This document shows, in pieces, positions 1-7,826 of a DNA stretch of 64,000 nucleotides. The notes under the pieces were generated by a model. That model saw only the letters and a program-made list of their open reading frames with translations, was not told the origin of the DNA and did no database searches. Source of the stretch: JAJPHF01 sp035293805. Its GTDB lineage: Bacteria > Chloroflexota > UBA6077 > JAJPHF01. Every line of letters starts with the position of its first letter. Within the stretch, counting starts at the first letter, position 1. The position numbers were made by a program, and so were the translations under genes. The stretch is taken from assembly GCA_035293805.1 (NCBI GenBank), contig DATGMD010000040.1, positions 310,001 to 374,000 of the forward strand, written 5' to 3'.

Positions 1-68
1 ATCGCCTCGACGCGCTGGCGTCCGCGCACGAACCGCTTGGACAGGTGCTCGACCTCGACGACCGCCAT
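1..68 (-). CDS. ABC transporter ATP-binding protein, N-terminal fragment
   Basis: Only the first 22 codons are in the window; the gene runs off the left edge. The reverse strand reads ATG at 68-66 and translates to MAVVEVEHLSKRFVRGRQRV, which has the VEHLSKRF opening of an ABC ATPase just before where a Walker A motif would follow. It lies downstream of, and on the same strand as, a substrate-binding lipoprotein gene, so it probably encodes the energising subunit of the same importer (nitrate/sulfonate/taurine type). The Walker motifs are outside the window, so the family call rests on the start of the domain and on context. Confidence 0.6.
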   Translation of the reverse strand, partial: MAVVEVEHLSKRFVRGRQRVEA

Positions 69-303
69 GCCTCTCCCGTAATGTCTAGCCGCTGGTGTCA
101 ACCCTACGGGCCAGGGCGCGCCTGCCTCGCAGTACGTGATTCAATGCCGAGCGTCCAGGGCCGGACAGCCGCTTGCAGGCTGAGCGAGCCAGCAGCGTCG
201 GTCGGGCGGCAGGGGACGCGCCACCACCCTACCATCTTATCCTTCTTATCCTTATCGTTCTCCGAGGGCTCGAGACCTACAAGAACGGCTGTAGCGGCGG
301 TCG

Positions 304-1383
304 CTATTGCGGCAGCAGGCTCTGGTCCACGATGTCGTTCAGGTTCACCCGACTCTGCTGCCAGCCGAGCTTCAGCAGCAGGTCTTGCTCCTTGTCCAGG
401 CCGTCCAGCGTGATCCGGCCGCCCGGATCGTGGTAGTAGTCGGCCAGCGTCAGGTACAGGTCGGGCGGCGTCTGCACGAAGCCTTTGTCGATCAGGACCT
501 GCCGTGCCTCCTGCAGATGGTCGTTGTACCAATGGGTCGTGGCCACGAAGTCGGCCAGGAAGGCGCGCACGGCAGCGGAGTTGCGCGCGATGAACTCCGG
601 CCGCATCGCCAGGTCCAGCAGCTCCTCGTCGAACGGCACGCCGGTCTTGGAGGTCCACACGACGTGGACGCCGCCGCGCCGCTGCTCCATCGTCAGGAAC
701 GGCTCGGGAAACACGCCGACGTCGATGCGCTTGCTGCGGAGCGCCTCGCCCATCGCCGGGAAGGGCACGACGACGAAGTTCACGTCGCGGTCCGGGTCGA
801 GGCCGGCGGCCTCGATGGCCGCCCGCGCCCACAGCTCCGTCGCGGACTTGAAGTCCACGACGGCGATGGTCTTGCCGCGCACGTCGGCCGCGGAGGCGAT
901 GCCCGAATCGTCCAGCGCCAGGTAGGTGGTATTGAACGACCCTTGCTGCTCGCGCACGATGCTGGCGACCAGCTTGAACGGCAGCTTCTCTTCCGCCGCG
1001 AACAGCGCCGTGGGGGCGGCCACCGTGCCGCCGTCGAGCTGACCCGCCTCGTAGGCGTTCAAGCGATCGGCGTTGCCGCGAAAGGCCGTAAACGTCAGCG
1101 TGTACGCCTTCCCCTGGTTGGGCGCCAGGTCCGGCTTGGCCGCCATCAGCCATAGGTTCTCCTCGGCGGCGAAGCCGTGGCCGATGCGAATCTCGACAGG
1201 CTGGCCGCTGCCGCCGGCCTGCGCCGGTGGGGCGGACGCCTGGGCGGCGGGCGCGCTGCCGCCGCTAGCGGGCTGCGTCGGCGCCGAGGACGGCGCGGCC
1301 TGGCTGCAGGCGGCGGCCAGCCACAGCAGCAGGGTCACGCCCAGGCGCGCGGCGGGACATGAGGCGCGAATAGCCCGCGGCAT
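304..1383 (-). CDS. ABC transporter substrate-binding lipoprotein (NMT1/SsuA-like)
   Basis: A 359-residue exported lipoprotein. Residues 1-25 form a signal peptide ending in a lipobox (LAAAC) with Cys26 as the lipidation site, followed by an Ala/Pro/Ser/Gly-rich linker to about residue 65. The rest resembles periplasmic-binding-like domains of the NMT1/THI5-SsuA group, with an early GHGFAAEENLWLMAAKPDL segment and a VRGKTIAVVDF hinge segment. It would capture a small organic ligand outside the membrane and pass it to a permease. The ATPase gene starts 235 bases downstream. Upstream on the same strand are oxygenase and hydrolase genes, so an aromatic or sulfonated aromatic ligand is plausible but is inferred from context only. 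Confidence 0.85.
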   Translation of the reverse strand: MPRAIRASCPAARLGVTLLLWLAAACSQAAPSSAPTQPASGGSAPAAQASAPPAQAGGSGQPVEIRIGHGFAAEENLWLMAAKPDLAPNQGKAYTLTFTAFRGNADRLNAYEAGQLDGGTVAAPTALFAAEEKLPFKLVASIVREQQGSFNTTYLALDDSGIASAADVRGKTIAVVDFKSATELWARAAIEAAGLDPDRDVNFVVVPFPAMGEALRSKRIDVGVFPEPFLTMEQRRGGVHVVWTSKTGVPFDEELLDLAMRPEFIARNSAAVRAFLADFVATTHWYNDHLQEARQVLIDKGFVQTPPDLYLTLADYYHDPGGRITLDGLDKEQDLLLKLGWQQSRVNLNDIVDQSLLPQ

Positions 1384-1416
1384 CTCTTCCTCCGTTGCGC
1401 TGGCCAGAACCCCGAC

Positions 1417-2286
1417 CTAGCTCTTGGTGTACGCCTCGGGCGGCGGATAGGCGCACCACCAGTCCGGGTCGCCGTGCCGCGGCTCCCACACGCGAGGCAC
1501 GTAGCTGTCGTCGACCTGGTCCACCTCACAGGTGTACTCGATGACGTTCTTGTCCGGGTCCCAGAAATACGAGAACACGTTGTGGCCGGGGCCGTGGCGG
1601 CCGGGGCCCCAGATGCGCGGCACGCCCTTCTCGCCCAGGTTGTAGATACCCTTGGCGATCTCCAGCCAGTCGTGGACCTCGAAGGCCACGTGATTCAGCT
1701 TCGTATCGCCCACCGCGAGCGCCAGCGAGTGGTGGTCGCGCTCGCAGTTCAGGAAGCACATCCAGTGGCCGTTCCAGTCGATCTGGCGGAAGCCGAGCAC
1801 GTTCGTATACAGCTCGGCCGCGGCGTCGATGTCGGGCACGTTCAGCACGACGTGAGAGAGCTTCGTGGGCTTGACGACGCGCTCGCCGTAGTCGTCGCCC
1901 ACCGTCTCCGGCTCGGTGTACAGCTCGACGACCTGGCCCGCCGGATCGCGGAAGCGCATGGCGCGGGCGGCGCCCGGCTCGGGCGACGGCCCCGGGGGCA
2001 TAACCACCTCGATGCCGCGCCGCGTCAGCTCCTCCGCCGCGCGCTCCAGATCGTCGCGGTCGCGCACCTGGAGGCCGACGTGGTCGACCGCGTTGCGCCC
2101 GCGATCGCCCTCGTAGAGCGCGACCACGTGGTGGACCGGCTCGGCGGCGCGGAGGTAGAGCGCGCCGTGGTCCTCCTCGGTGACGCCGAGGCCCCAGGTG
2201 TCGGTGTAGAACTCGCCGTGCCGCGACAGGTCGGACACCTTCAGCCCGACGTGGCCAACCTTGACGACTTTCACGGGCGCTGCCAT
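1417..2286 (-). CDS. Two-domain extradiol (catechol 2,3-type) dioxygenase, VOC superfamily
   Basis: A 289-residue protein with two vicinal-oxygen-chelate domains, about residues 8-128 and 140-275, the arrangement of type I extradiol ring-cleavage dioxygenases. Likely Fe(II) ligands in the C-terminal domain are His145 (KLSHVVLNV), His199 (KLNHVAFEV) and Glu250 (KNVIEYTCE). The start at 2286 was chosen over an in-frame upstream start because AGGAGG lies 6 nt before it. The gene sits between an alpha/beta hydrolase and a transporter gene on the same strand, which fits ring cleavage of a catechol followed by hydrolysis of the meta-cleavage product. The true substrate is not readable from sequence. 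Confidence 0.85.
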   Translation of the reverse strand: MAAPVKVVKVGHVGLKVSDLSRHGEFYTDTWGLGVTEEDHGALYLRAAEPVHHVVALYEGDRGRNAVDHVGLQVRDRDDLERAAEELTRRGIEVVMPPGPSPEPGAARAMRFRDPAGQVVELYTEPETVGDDYGERVVKPTKLSHVVLNVPDIDAAAELYTNVLGFRQIDWNGHWMCFLNCERDHHSLALAVGDTKLNHVAFEVHDWLEIAKGIYNLGEKGVPRIWGPGRHGPGHNVFSYFWDPDKNVIEYTCEVDQVDDSYVPRVWEPRHGDPDWWCAYPPPEAYTKS

Positions 2287-2373
2287 GAGGAGCCTCCTGG
2301 ATGGTCGGCGAATGGGCGGCCCGAGCCGCACGGCGGGCCGCGACGTTGGCCTTATTCTACGCCAGCGCGCCGC

Positions 2374-3156
2374 TCAGTGCGCGCGCCAGAAGCGGCGGAC
2401 GGCGGCGTTGAACTCGGCGGGCCGCTCCTGGTTGCTGGCGTGGCCGGCGCCGGGCAGGATGACTAGCGCGGCGCCGCGGATGCCGTCGCGTAGCGCCTCC
2501 GAATCGGCACAGGGCAGCACGGAGTCCTGATCGCCCCAGATCACCAGCGTGGGCACGGCGACGTGCGGCAGCACGGCGCTGGTATCCGCATGGGCCAGGG
2601 CGATGGCGCGCTGGCGGTAGCCGGCGGGCGGGATCGCCGCCATCGTCGCCGCGGCCTCACGCACGAGGGCCGGGTCGGCGTGGGGCGAGAACAACTGCGG
2701 CGCGCGCTCGCGCGCCATGTCGGCCAGGTCGCGGCCCTCGCTGGCCGCCAGCCGCCGGGCGAGCCGCGCGGAGCGCTCCGGCTCGGGCATCGTGCCGCCG
2801 CCGCGATAGGTGTCGGCCAGCACCAGCGAGCGCACGCGGGCGGGATGACGACCGTAGAATTCGAGCGCGAGCACGCCGCCCATGGAGATACCCAGGAGGT
2901 GGGCCGACGTGGCTTGCAGGTGGTCGAGGAAGGCGGCCAGATCGTCGGCGTAGTCCGCCATGGTCGGCGTGCCATCGGCGGCGCCCGGCCATTCCGGCAG
3001 GTCCCAGGCGACGAGCGTGAAAGCGTCCGCCAGGGCCGCGAACTGCTCGCGCCACGAGCCCACGCCGCCGCCGATGCCGTGCAGCAAGACGACCAGCGGA
3101 CCGCTGCCGGCCCGCTCGTAGTGGACGCGGCGCCCGCGGATCAGTGCGTCAGGCAT
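2374..3156 (-). CDS. Alpha/beta hydrolase (meta-cleavage-product or enol-lactone hydrolase type)
   Basis: A 260-residue alpha/beta-hydrolase-fold enzyme with an apparently complete triad: nucleophile Ser91 in GISMGG, acid Asp211 in WGDQD, and His239 in GAGHASNQ. An HGIGGG oxyanion-hole segment lies near residue 26. Its length and its place between a Rieske oxygenase and an extradiol dioxygenase fit a C-C bond hydrolase acting on the ring-cleavage product. The closely related 3-oxoadipate enol-lactonases have the same architecture and cannot be excluded. It is part of the minus-strand operon; a repeat-rich 114-base gap separates it from the oxygenase gene upstream. Confidence 0.85.
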   Translation of the reverse strand: MPDALIRGRRVHYERAGSGPLVVLLHGIGGGVGSWREQFAALADAFTLVAWDLPEWPGAADGTPTMADYADDLAAFLDHLQATSAHLLGISMGGVLALEFYGRHPARVRSLVLADTYRGGGTMPEPERSARLARRLAASEGRDLADMARERAPQLFSPHADPALVREAAATMAAIPPAGYRQRAIALAHADTSAVLPHVAVPTLVIWGDQDSVLPCADSEALRDGIRGAALVILPGAGHASNQERPAEFNAAVRRFWRAH

Positions 3157-3175
3157 GACGTTGCCCTCACCCCGG

Positions 3176-3243
3176 CCCTCTCCCAGGGGGAGAGGGAGTA
3201 AGACGCCTCTCCCCCCGCGCCTCTCCCGGGGGGAGAGGGAGTA
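3176..3243. repeat. Two copies of a C/T-rich palindromic intergenic repeat
   Basis: Two near-identical units (about 3176-3200 and 3220-3243) each read CTCTCCC, a short spacer, then GGGAGAGGGAGTA, so each can fold into a hairpin. They fill the gap between the hydrolase and Rieske oxygenase genes. This looks like a dispersed intergenic repeat; a similar GGGGAAGGGGGTTAGGG-like tract occurs near 26860. Confidence 0.6.
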
Positions 3244-3270
3244 GGCTGCGCCCTCGCCCGGTCTACCTGC

Positions 3271-4371
3271 CTAGACGGCGAGGGAGGGGGCCGCGTCGGC
3301 CGCCGGGGCGGAGGGCTCCGCTGCCGGCGCGGCGCCCGGCACGCGGCCCGCCCGTGCGTAGACGTCGCGCTGGCGGGCTAGCTCCTGCTGGAAGAGGCGC
3401 CGCAGGCGGATGGTACCCAGGTCGGTGGGCGCCAGATGCTCGTTCACCCGCGACTCGATGCCTCGCTGCGCTTCCATCGCCACGCGGTCCTGCTCCAGCA
3501 CCGCCCAGTGGTTGCGCTCGAGGTAGAGCTTGTAGAGCGACCGCCACAGCACGCGCCGCCAGCCGCTGACCTTGCGGTAGCGGAGGAAGTAGACGGTGGC
3601 GCTGTTCGCGTCGAGCGGCGTGACCCACCCGACGATCCGCAGCGGGTCGCCCGGCCCCGCGCTCCACGGGTAGGGGATGTCGAGCCGACACCACAGCGAC
3701 CCGGTCCGGTGAAACTCGACCCAATCGAAATTGACTCCGCGCTGCCCCTCGCGCTCGACCGTGAAGCCGCCATCCGGCAGCTCGCTCAGGCGCAGGCGGT
3801 CGGCGCGCTTGCCGCGGCTAAGCGTGTACGAGCGCCCGTGGAGGAAGGGGCCGTGCATGGGGTCGGCCAGGTTGTCGAAGATGCGGAGCCAGTTGGCCTG
3901 CCAGGTCGCCTGGCAGATGAACCCGGTCCAGGCGGGGTCCTCCAGCTCGGCCGCGATCTCCAACGGGGGCGGCGGGAACAGGTCGACTTCGCCGATGTAG
4001 GCGAACACGAGCCCGACGCGCTCCTGGGTCGGGTAGCTGCGCACCCGTAGGCGCCGCGCGAGCGGGCAGTCGCCGCCCTCGGAGGGCACGGCGACGCACT
4101 GCCCCGTGGCGTCGAACCGGAAGCCGTGATAGGCGCAGGCCAGCACGCCGTCCACGACCTCACCAAGCGACAGCTTGGTGTCGCGGTGCGGGCAGCGGTC
4201 GATCATGGCGCGGACCTGGCCGGTCGCGTCGCGCCAGAGCACCAGCTCCTCGCCCAGCGCCTTGACGCCGAGCGGCGCGCTGCCGACCTGGTCCGACCTC
4301 GCGATCGGATACCAGAGGTTGCGGAGGCCTTGTTCGAGCGGCTTTTCGACGTTCACCACGGGCCGGGCCAT
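3271..4371 (-). CDS. Rieske non-heme iron oxygenase, alpha subunit
   Basis: A 366-residue terminal oxygenase. The Rieske [2Fe-2S] ligands are Cys60/His62 (CPH) and Cys79/His82 (CAYH). The mononuclear iron site is the classic N-x2-D-x2-H-x4-H pattern at Asn167, Asp170, His173 and His178. Size and motif spacing resemble vanillate/phthalate-type single-subunit oxygenases (aromatic hydroxylation or O-demethylation). The C-terminal 30 residues are Ala/Pro-rich. It is the first gene of the minus-strand catabolic operon, with a GGGAGGGGG-type ribosome site just upstream of ATG 4371. No Rieske reductase or ferredoxin gene is visible here, so electrons must come from elsewhere. Confidence 0.92.
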   Translation of the reverse strand: MARPVVNVEKPLEQGLRNLWYPIARSDQVGSAPLGVKALGEELVLWRDATGQVRAMIDRCPHRDTKLSLGEVVDGVLACAYHGFRFDATGQCVAVPSEGGDCPLARRLRVRSYPTQERVGLVFAYIGEVDLFPPPPLEIAAELEDPAWTGFICQATWQANWLRIFDNLADPMHGPFLHGRSYTLSRGKRADRLRLSELPDGGFTVEREGQRGVNFDWVEFHRTGSLWCRLDIPYPWSAGPGDPLRIVGWVTPLDANSATVYFLRYRKVSGWRRVLWRSLYKLYLERNHWAVLEQDRVAMEAQRGIESRVNEHLAPTDLGTIRLRRLFQQELARQRDVYARAGRVPGAAPAAEPSAPAADAAPSLAV

Positions 4372-4653
4372 GATGCAACCCCCTCCCGCTACGCGCTAGC
4401 CCGCGATCCGGCGCCAGGAGGCGCCCGTATAGGAGCCGGCGCGGGACCGTAGATGCTCGCCCTGCGCTATGACGCGGCGGTCGCCTTCGGGATACTGGCC
4501 GCTACGAATTAGTGTACGGGCGGCCGGGAGGTCGATCAAGGCGCCCGTCGGCTTGCGACCGCCCGGGCGGGGCGGGGGAGTACCCGCTGGCGCCGCTACG
4601 GGGCGGGGCGGGTCGTGCCGAGGAGGGAGTGGCGCAGCTTTGGCGGCGCGGTG

Positions 4654-5148
4654 CTAGCTGACCACCCGGGCGACGCCGCTCAGTAACTCATCCACGTCGA
4701 AGGGCTTGGAGAGCACCTCGGCCGCGCTGGCGCGCTCGGCGGGCGATAGCGTGCTGGCGTAGGCCGAGACGACGATCACGGGGATGGCTTGGGTGCGCGG
4801 GTCCGCCTGCAAGGCGCGCAGCACCTCCCGGCCGTCGACGTCCGGTAGGGACAGGTCGAGGCTGATGGCGCACGGCTGCAGGCGCTGGGCCGCGTCCAGG
4901 CCCTCACGCCCCGCCTCCACCGCGACCACCTCGTAGCCGTGCCCTTCCAGTAACAAGCCGAGGATGCGCCGAATAGGCTCGCTGTCCTCGATCACCAAAA
5001 TGGTCCGCCTCGCTGGCGCGCGCTCCTCGCTCGCGACGCGCCCGGCCCCTTCGATCCGCAGCACTGCTCCCCCCGGCCGCGTGGCCACGCCACGCGCGAC
5101 GGCGGCGTCGGACGATTGCGCGACCAGGGCCATTGGCGCCGACGCCAC
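4654..5148 (-). CDS. Single-domain response regulator (receiver)
   Basis: A 164-residue protein with an unstructured Ala/Arg-rich lead of about 45 residues and one receiver domain (about residues 49-163). The acidic pocket is ED near residues 54-55, the phospho-acceptor is Asp98 (SLDLSLPD), and the conserved Lys lies in LSKPFD near residue 148. There is no output domain, so it probably acts through protein contacts. Upstream on the same strand are a zinc-ribbon gene and further on a hybrid kinase (7827-9524) that could phosphorylate it; that pairing is only positional. The 282-base gap downstream, toward the Rieske gene, holds nothing I can identify. Confidence 0.85.
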   Translation of the reverse strand: MASAPMALVAQSSDAAVARGVATRPGGAVLRIEGAGRVASEERAPARRTILVIEDSEPIRRILGLLLEGHGYEVVAVEAGREGLDAAQRLQPCAISLDLSLPDVDGREVLRALQADPRTQAIPVIVVSAYASTLSPAERASAAEVLSKPFDVDELLSGVARVVS

Positions 5149-5272
5149 TCTGAGATTCAGTTTAGTTGCGGCGGATCACGCGGGAGTCACGGAGAGGGCC
5201 GGCCTCGTCACGGCGGCAGCACAGAGGGGCCGCGCTCCGAGCAGCGGCCTGAAGCGGCGCGGGGTCGTCCGG

Positions 5273-5509
5273 CTAGCGGCGGGGCGGCGGCGGCTTGCGC
5301 GGCACTTCCGTCTGCCACGGCGCCTGGGGGTTGGAGTCCGGATGCAGCGCCGAGATGAGGAGGCTGCCGCCGCACTGGGGACAGTGACCGGCGCGGATCG
5401 CGTCCATGGCGATCGCGCCGTACTTCGGATTGACGCGGAGCTGCCCCATGAATCGAACCGCGATGACTCGCCCGCAGAGTAGACACTGAGCCTGACCGTC
5501 CCCGTTCAT
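5273..5509 (-). CDS. Small zinc-ribbon protein, function unknown
   Basis: A 78-residue protein with two CxxC knuckles, Cys9/Cys12 (CLLC) and Cys43/Cys46 (CPQC), about 30 residues apart, as in rubredoxin-like zinc ribbons. The tail is Pro/Arg-rich (PRKPPPPRR). The start at 5509 is supported by GGAG 7 nt upstream; an upstream in-frame ATG at 5527 would add six residues but lacks a ribosome site. It could bind nucleic acid or a partner protein. I do not recognise the specific family. Confidence 0.6.
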   Translation of the reverse strand: MNGDGQAQCLLCGRVIAVRFMGQLRVNPKYGAIAMDAIRAGHCPQCGGSLLISALHPDSNPQAPWQTEVPRKPPPPRR

Positions 5510-5628
5510 GAGGCAACTCCAGGACATAAGATGTGCGGACCGCTCATTATGCAACGTCGGCACTATCTGGCGCCAGTCCCGCCGGTTGAAACGGGGACGC
5601 ACGATACGGAACGAGCGGCGCCCCCGGG

Positions 5629-6648
5629 CTAGCGAGTCATGACCACGAGGAACGCGAGGCCGGCCAGGCCCCCGAGGGCAGTGGCGGTGGTGGCCGCGCC
5701 GCTGGCCCCGGCGCGGCGCCAGCCGAGAATGACGAGGATCAGGAGGACCTCGGCCAGCAGGCCGAGCACGCTGGCCTCCGGCCCGAAGGCGCCGCCCGTA
5801 GCCCAGGCGGGACCGCTCGACGTGACGGCGAGGATAGCGGCGTCGGGGACGCCGCTCACCGGAAAGCCGAACAGCGGGCCCTGGGCGAGGTTCCAGCTCC
5901 AGTGGAGGGCGATCGGCAGCCACAGGCGGCCAGTGGCGAAGAAGCCCCAGGCGAGCGCGAGCCCCGCCACGACGAGGCAGGCAATCGCCACGGGGGTGGC
6001 GTTGGGATTCAGGCTGTGCATCGCCGCGAACAGGAGCGATGACGCGATCAGCGCCCCGCGCGGGTTCCAGGCGCGACCGAGCACCTGCAGCACGAAGCCC
6101 CGGAAGACGATCTCTTCGTTCACGGCCACGCCGGTGCAGCTCAACACGCCGAGCAGCAGGCCGCCAGGGCCGATGCTGCCCCGGTCGACCGTGGCCCAGC
6201 CGCAAGCCAACTCGAGCGCCAGCACGAGCCCGAAGGCGAGCGGGCCGAGCGCCGCGCCGAGCGCGATCTCGCGCGCCCAGGTGCTCTCGCGCCGCAGGCC
6301 GAGCGCCGCCAGGGTCGGTGCGCCCCAGCGTCGCAGCAGGGTCACCGCGACCACGGCGCCAAGCGCCATACCGAGGGCGAGGATGCACCCCGTCAGGGTT
6401 GTTAGCGAAACGTTGGCCCCATCCCCGTGTGAGAAGAGCTGCGGGGTGGCGGGGACGAGCGCGCTGACGAGGAACAGCAGCGGCAGGCCGAAGAGTATCT
6501 GCAGCGCGAGCCAGAGCGCGAAGAAGGCGGCGATGAGCAGCGCCGCGCGTTGCCAGCGCAGGCGCGGCGCCGCGCGCAGCAGCGCCGCGCCTGGCGCGAG
6601 CGGCCGGGCGGCGGCCGTTGCCGGGTGAGCGGCTACCGGGTCCATCAT
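5629..6648 (-). CDS. CPBP-family intramembrane metalloprotease (CAAX-protease-like)
   Basis: A 339-residue multi-pass membrane protein with about eight hydrophobic segments. It carries CPBP/Abi signatures: Glu178-Glu179 in EEIVFRG, His211 in MHSLNPN, and a later HWSWN motif. These residues form the membrane-embedded zinc glutamic-type protease site of the Rce1/CPBP family. The C-terminus has a conserved-looking FPVSG...SGP...TGGAFGPE segment that is shared with a second CPBP gene at 36131-36859. Substrate unknown. It ends the group of minus-strand genes beginning with the LLM oxidoreductase. Confidence 0.88.
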   Translation of the reverse strand: MMDPVAAHPATAAARPLAPGAALLRAAPRLRWQRAALLIAAFFALWLALQILFGLPLLFLVSALVPATPQLFSHGDGANVSLTTLTGCILALGMALGAVVAVTLLRRWGAPTLAALGLRRESTWAREIALGAALGPLAFGLVLALELACGWATVDRGSIGPGGLLLGVLSCTGVAVNEEIVFRGFVLQVLGRAWNPRGALIASSLLFAAMHSLNPNATPVAIACLVVAGLALAWGFFATGRLWLPIALHWSWNLAQGPLFGFPVSGVPDAAILAVTSSGPAWATGGAFGPEASVLGLLAEVLLILVILGWRRAGASGAATTATALGGLAGLAFLVVMTR

Positions 6649-6673
6649 AGGCGCTGCTGCGTGCGGACGATCC

Positions 6674-7723
6674 TTATGCCCGCGCCGGCGTCGGCTCGGT
6701 CTGGAGCGCCGGCATCACCTCGCGCGCGATCAACTCCAGCATACGGATCAGGTCGGGCACGCTGCGATAGATCGGCTTCAGCTCGACGACGTTGAGCCCG
6801 GCGGCCTGGAACTCTTGCAGGCGGCGCACGACCGTCTCGGGCGAGCCGACGAGGTTGCGCGAGCGCAGCACGTCGCCCGGGAACCGCTCGCCCATCTCCG
6901 GGCCGAACAGCGCCATCGCCTCGTCGTCGCTCGCGGCCACGCACGAGAAGACGTTAAGGCCCCAGTCGGTGGGGGCGGGACGGCCGAGGTCGGCCGCCAT
7001 CTGGCGCAGCGCGGCCACTCCCTCGCCGTACTGCTGGGGCGTCAGCACGTTGGGGTGCCAGGCGTTGCCGTGCAGCAGCACGCGGCGTAGCGCCGCGCGC
7101 GATCGCCCGCCGACCCAGATCGGCGGGCCGCCGGGCTGCACGGGCTTCGGGAACACCTCGATCGCGTGGAACTGGACGAACTGGCCGTCGAAGCTCGCCA
7201 CGTCCTGCGTCCAGATCGCCCGCATGGCGGCGAGCTGCTCGTCGGCCATCCGCCCGCGCTGCCGCGGCACGCGGAACGTGTCGTACTCCTTCAGAGCATT
7301 CGAGGCGTGGCCGCTCAGGTGCGCCTCCGGGGAGGTGGCGCCGTGCTCGCCGCGCTCGACCTGCGGCCCGATGCCCACGCCCAGGATCACGCGGCCCTCC
7401 GCGAGGACGTCCAGGGTGGCCACCTGCTTGGCCATCAGCACGGTCTCGCGCGTGGGCAGGAGGAGAATGGCGGTCATGAGCTTGACCCGCTCGGTCTTCC
7501 CCGCGACGTAGCTGAGGGTGACCAGGGCCTCGTACATATCGCGGTCGTCGCCTGCCCCGGCGGCCTCGCGCGCGCCGCAGGCGACCCACCAGCCGTTGAA
7601 CACGAGGTGATCGTGCAGGGACACGGCGTAGAAGCCCAGGGCCTCGGCGGCCTGGGCGACGTCGACGATGGCCGCCCGGCTGGCAACCTTGTTGGACGTG
7701 GGCACGCGTACCGCGAATCGCAT
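6674..7723 (-). CDS. LLM-class flavin-dependent oxidoreductase
   Basis: A 349-residue TIM-barrel protein of the luciferase-like monooxygenase superfamily. Supporting segments are ALGFYAVSLHDHLVF near residue 33, the TERVKLMTAILLLPTRETV strand-helix and DVLAEGRVILGVGIG near residue 120, typical of FMN- or F420-dependent members. The enzyme would oxidise a small organic substrate or use reduced F420; sequence alone does not decide the cofactor. It lies 25 bases upstream of the CPBP protease gene on the same strand. A second, different LLM gene is at 48531-49691. Confidence 0.87.
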   Translation of the reverse strand: MRFAVRVPTSNKVASRAAIVDVAQAAEALGFYAVSLHDHLVFNGWWVACGAREAAGAGDDRDMYEALVTLSYVAGKTERVKLMTAILLLPTRETVLMAKQVATLDVLAEGRVILGVGIGPQVERGEHGATSPEAHLSGHASNALKEYDTFRVPRQRGRMADEQLAAMRAIWTQDVASFDGQFVQFHAIEVFPKPVQPGGPPIWVGGRSRAALRRVLLHGNAWHPNVLTPQQYGEGVAALRQMAADLGRPAPTDWGLNVFSCVAASDDEAMALFGPEMGERFPGDVLRSRNLVGSPETVVRRLQEFQAAGLNVVELKPIYRSVPDLIRMLELIAREVMPALQTEPTPARA

Positions 7724-7826
7724 CGGCTTCTCCTGCGAGAGGCGGACCGCGCGGCTGGCGGCCCGGCCCCGATGTGCTGCTTGCGCCAGCCCGCGGGCCG
7801 GCGTGCTGTGACCCGCCGGGTGGCCG

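Noticed and set aside
5510..6388. N-terminal extension of the zinc-ribbon protein to 371 residues
   Set aside because: The upstream part is an Arg-rich frame antisense-independent of any motif and overlaps the CPBP protease gene in another frame.
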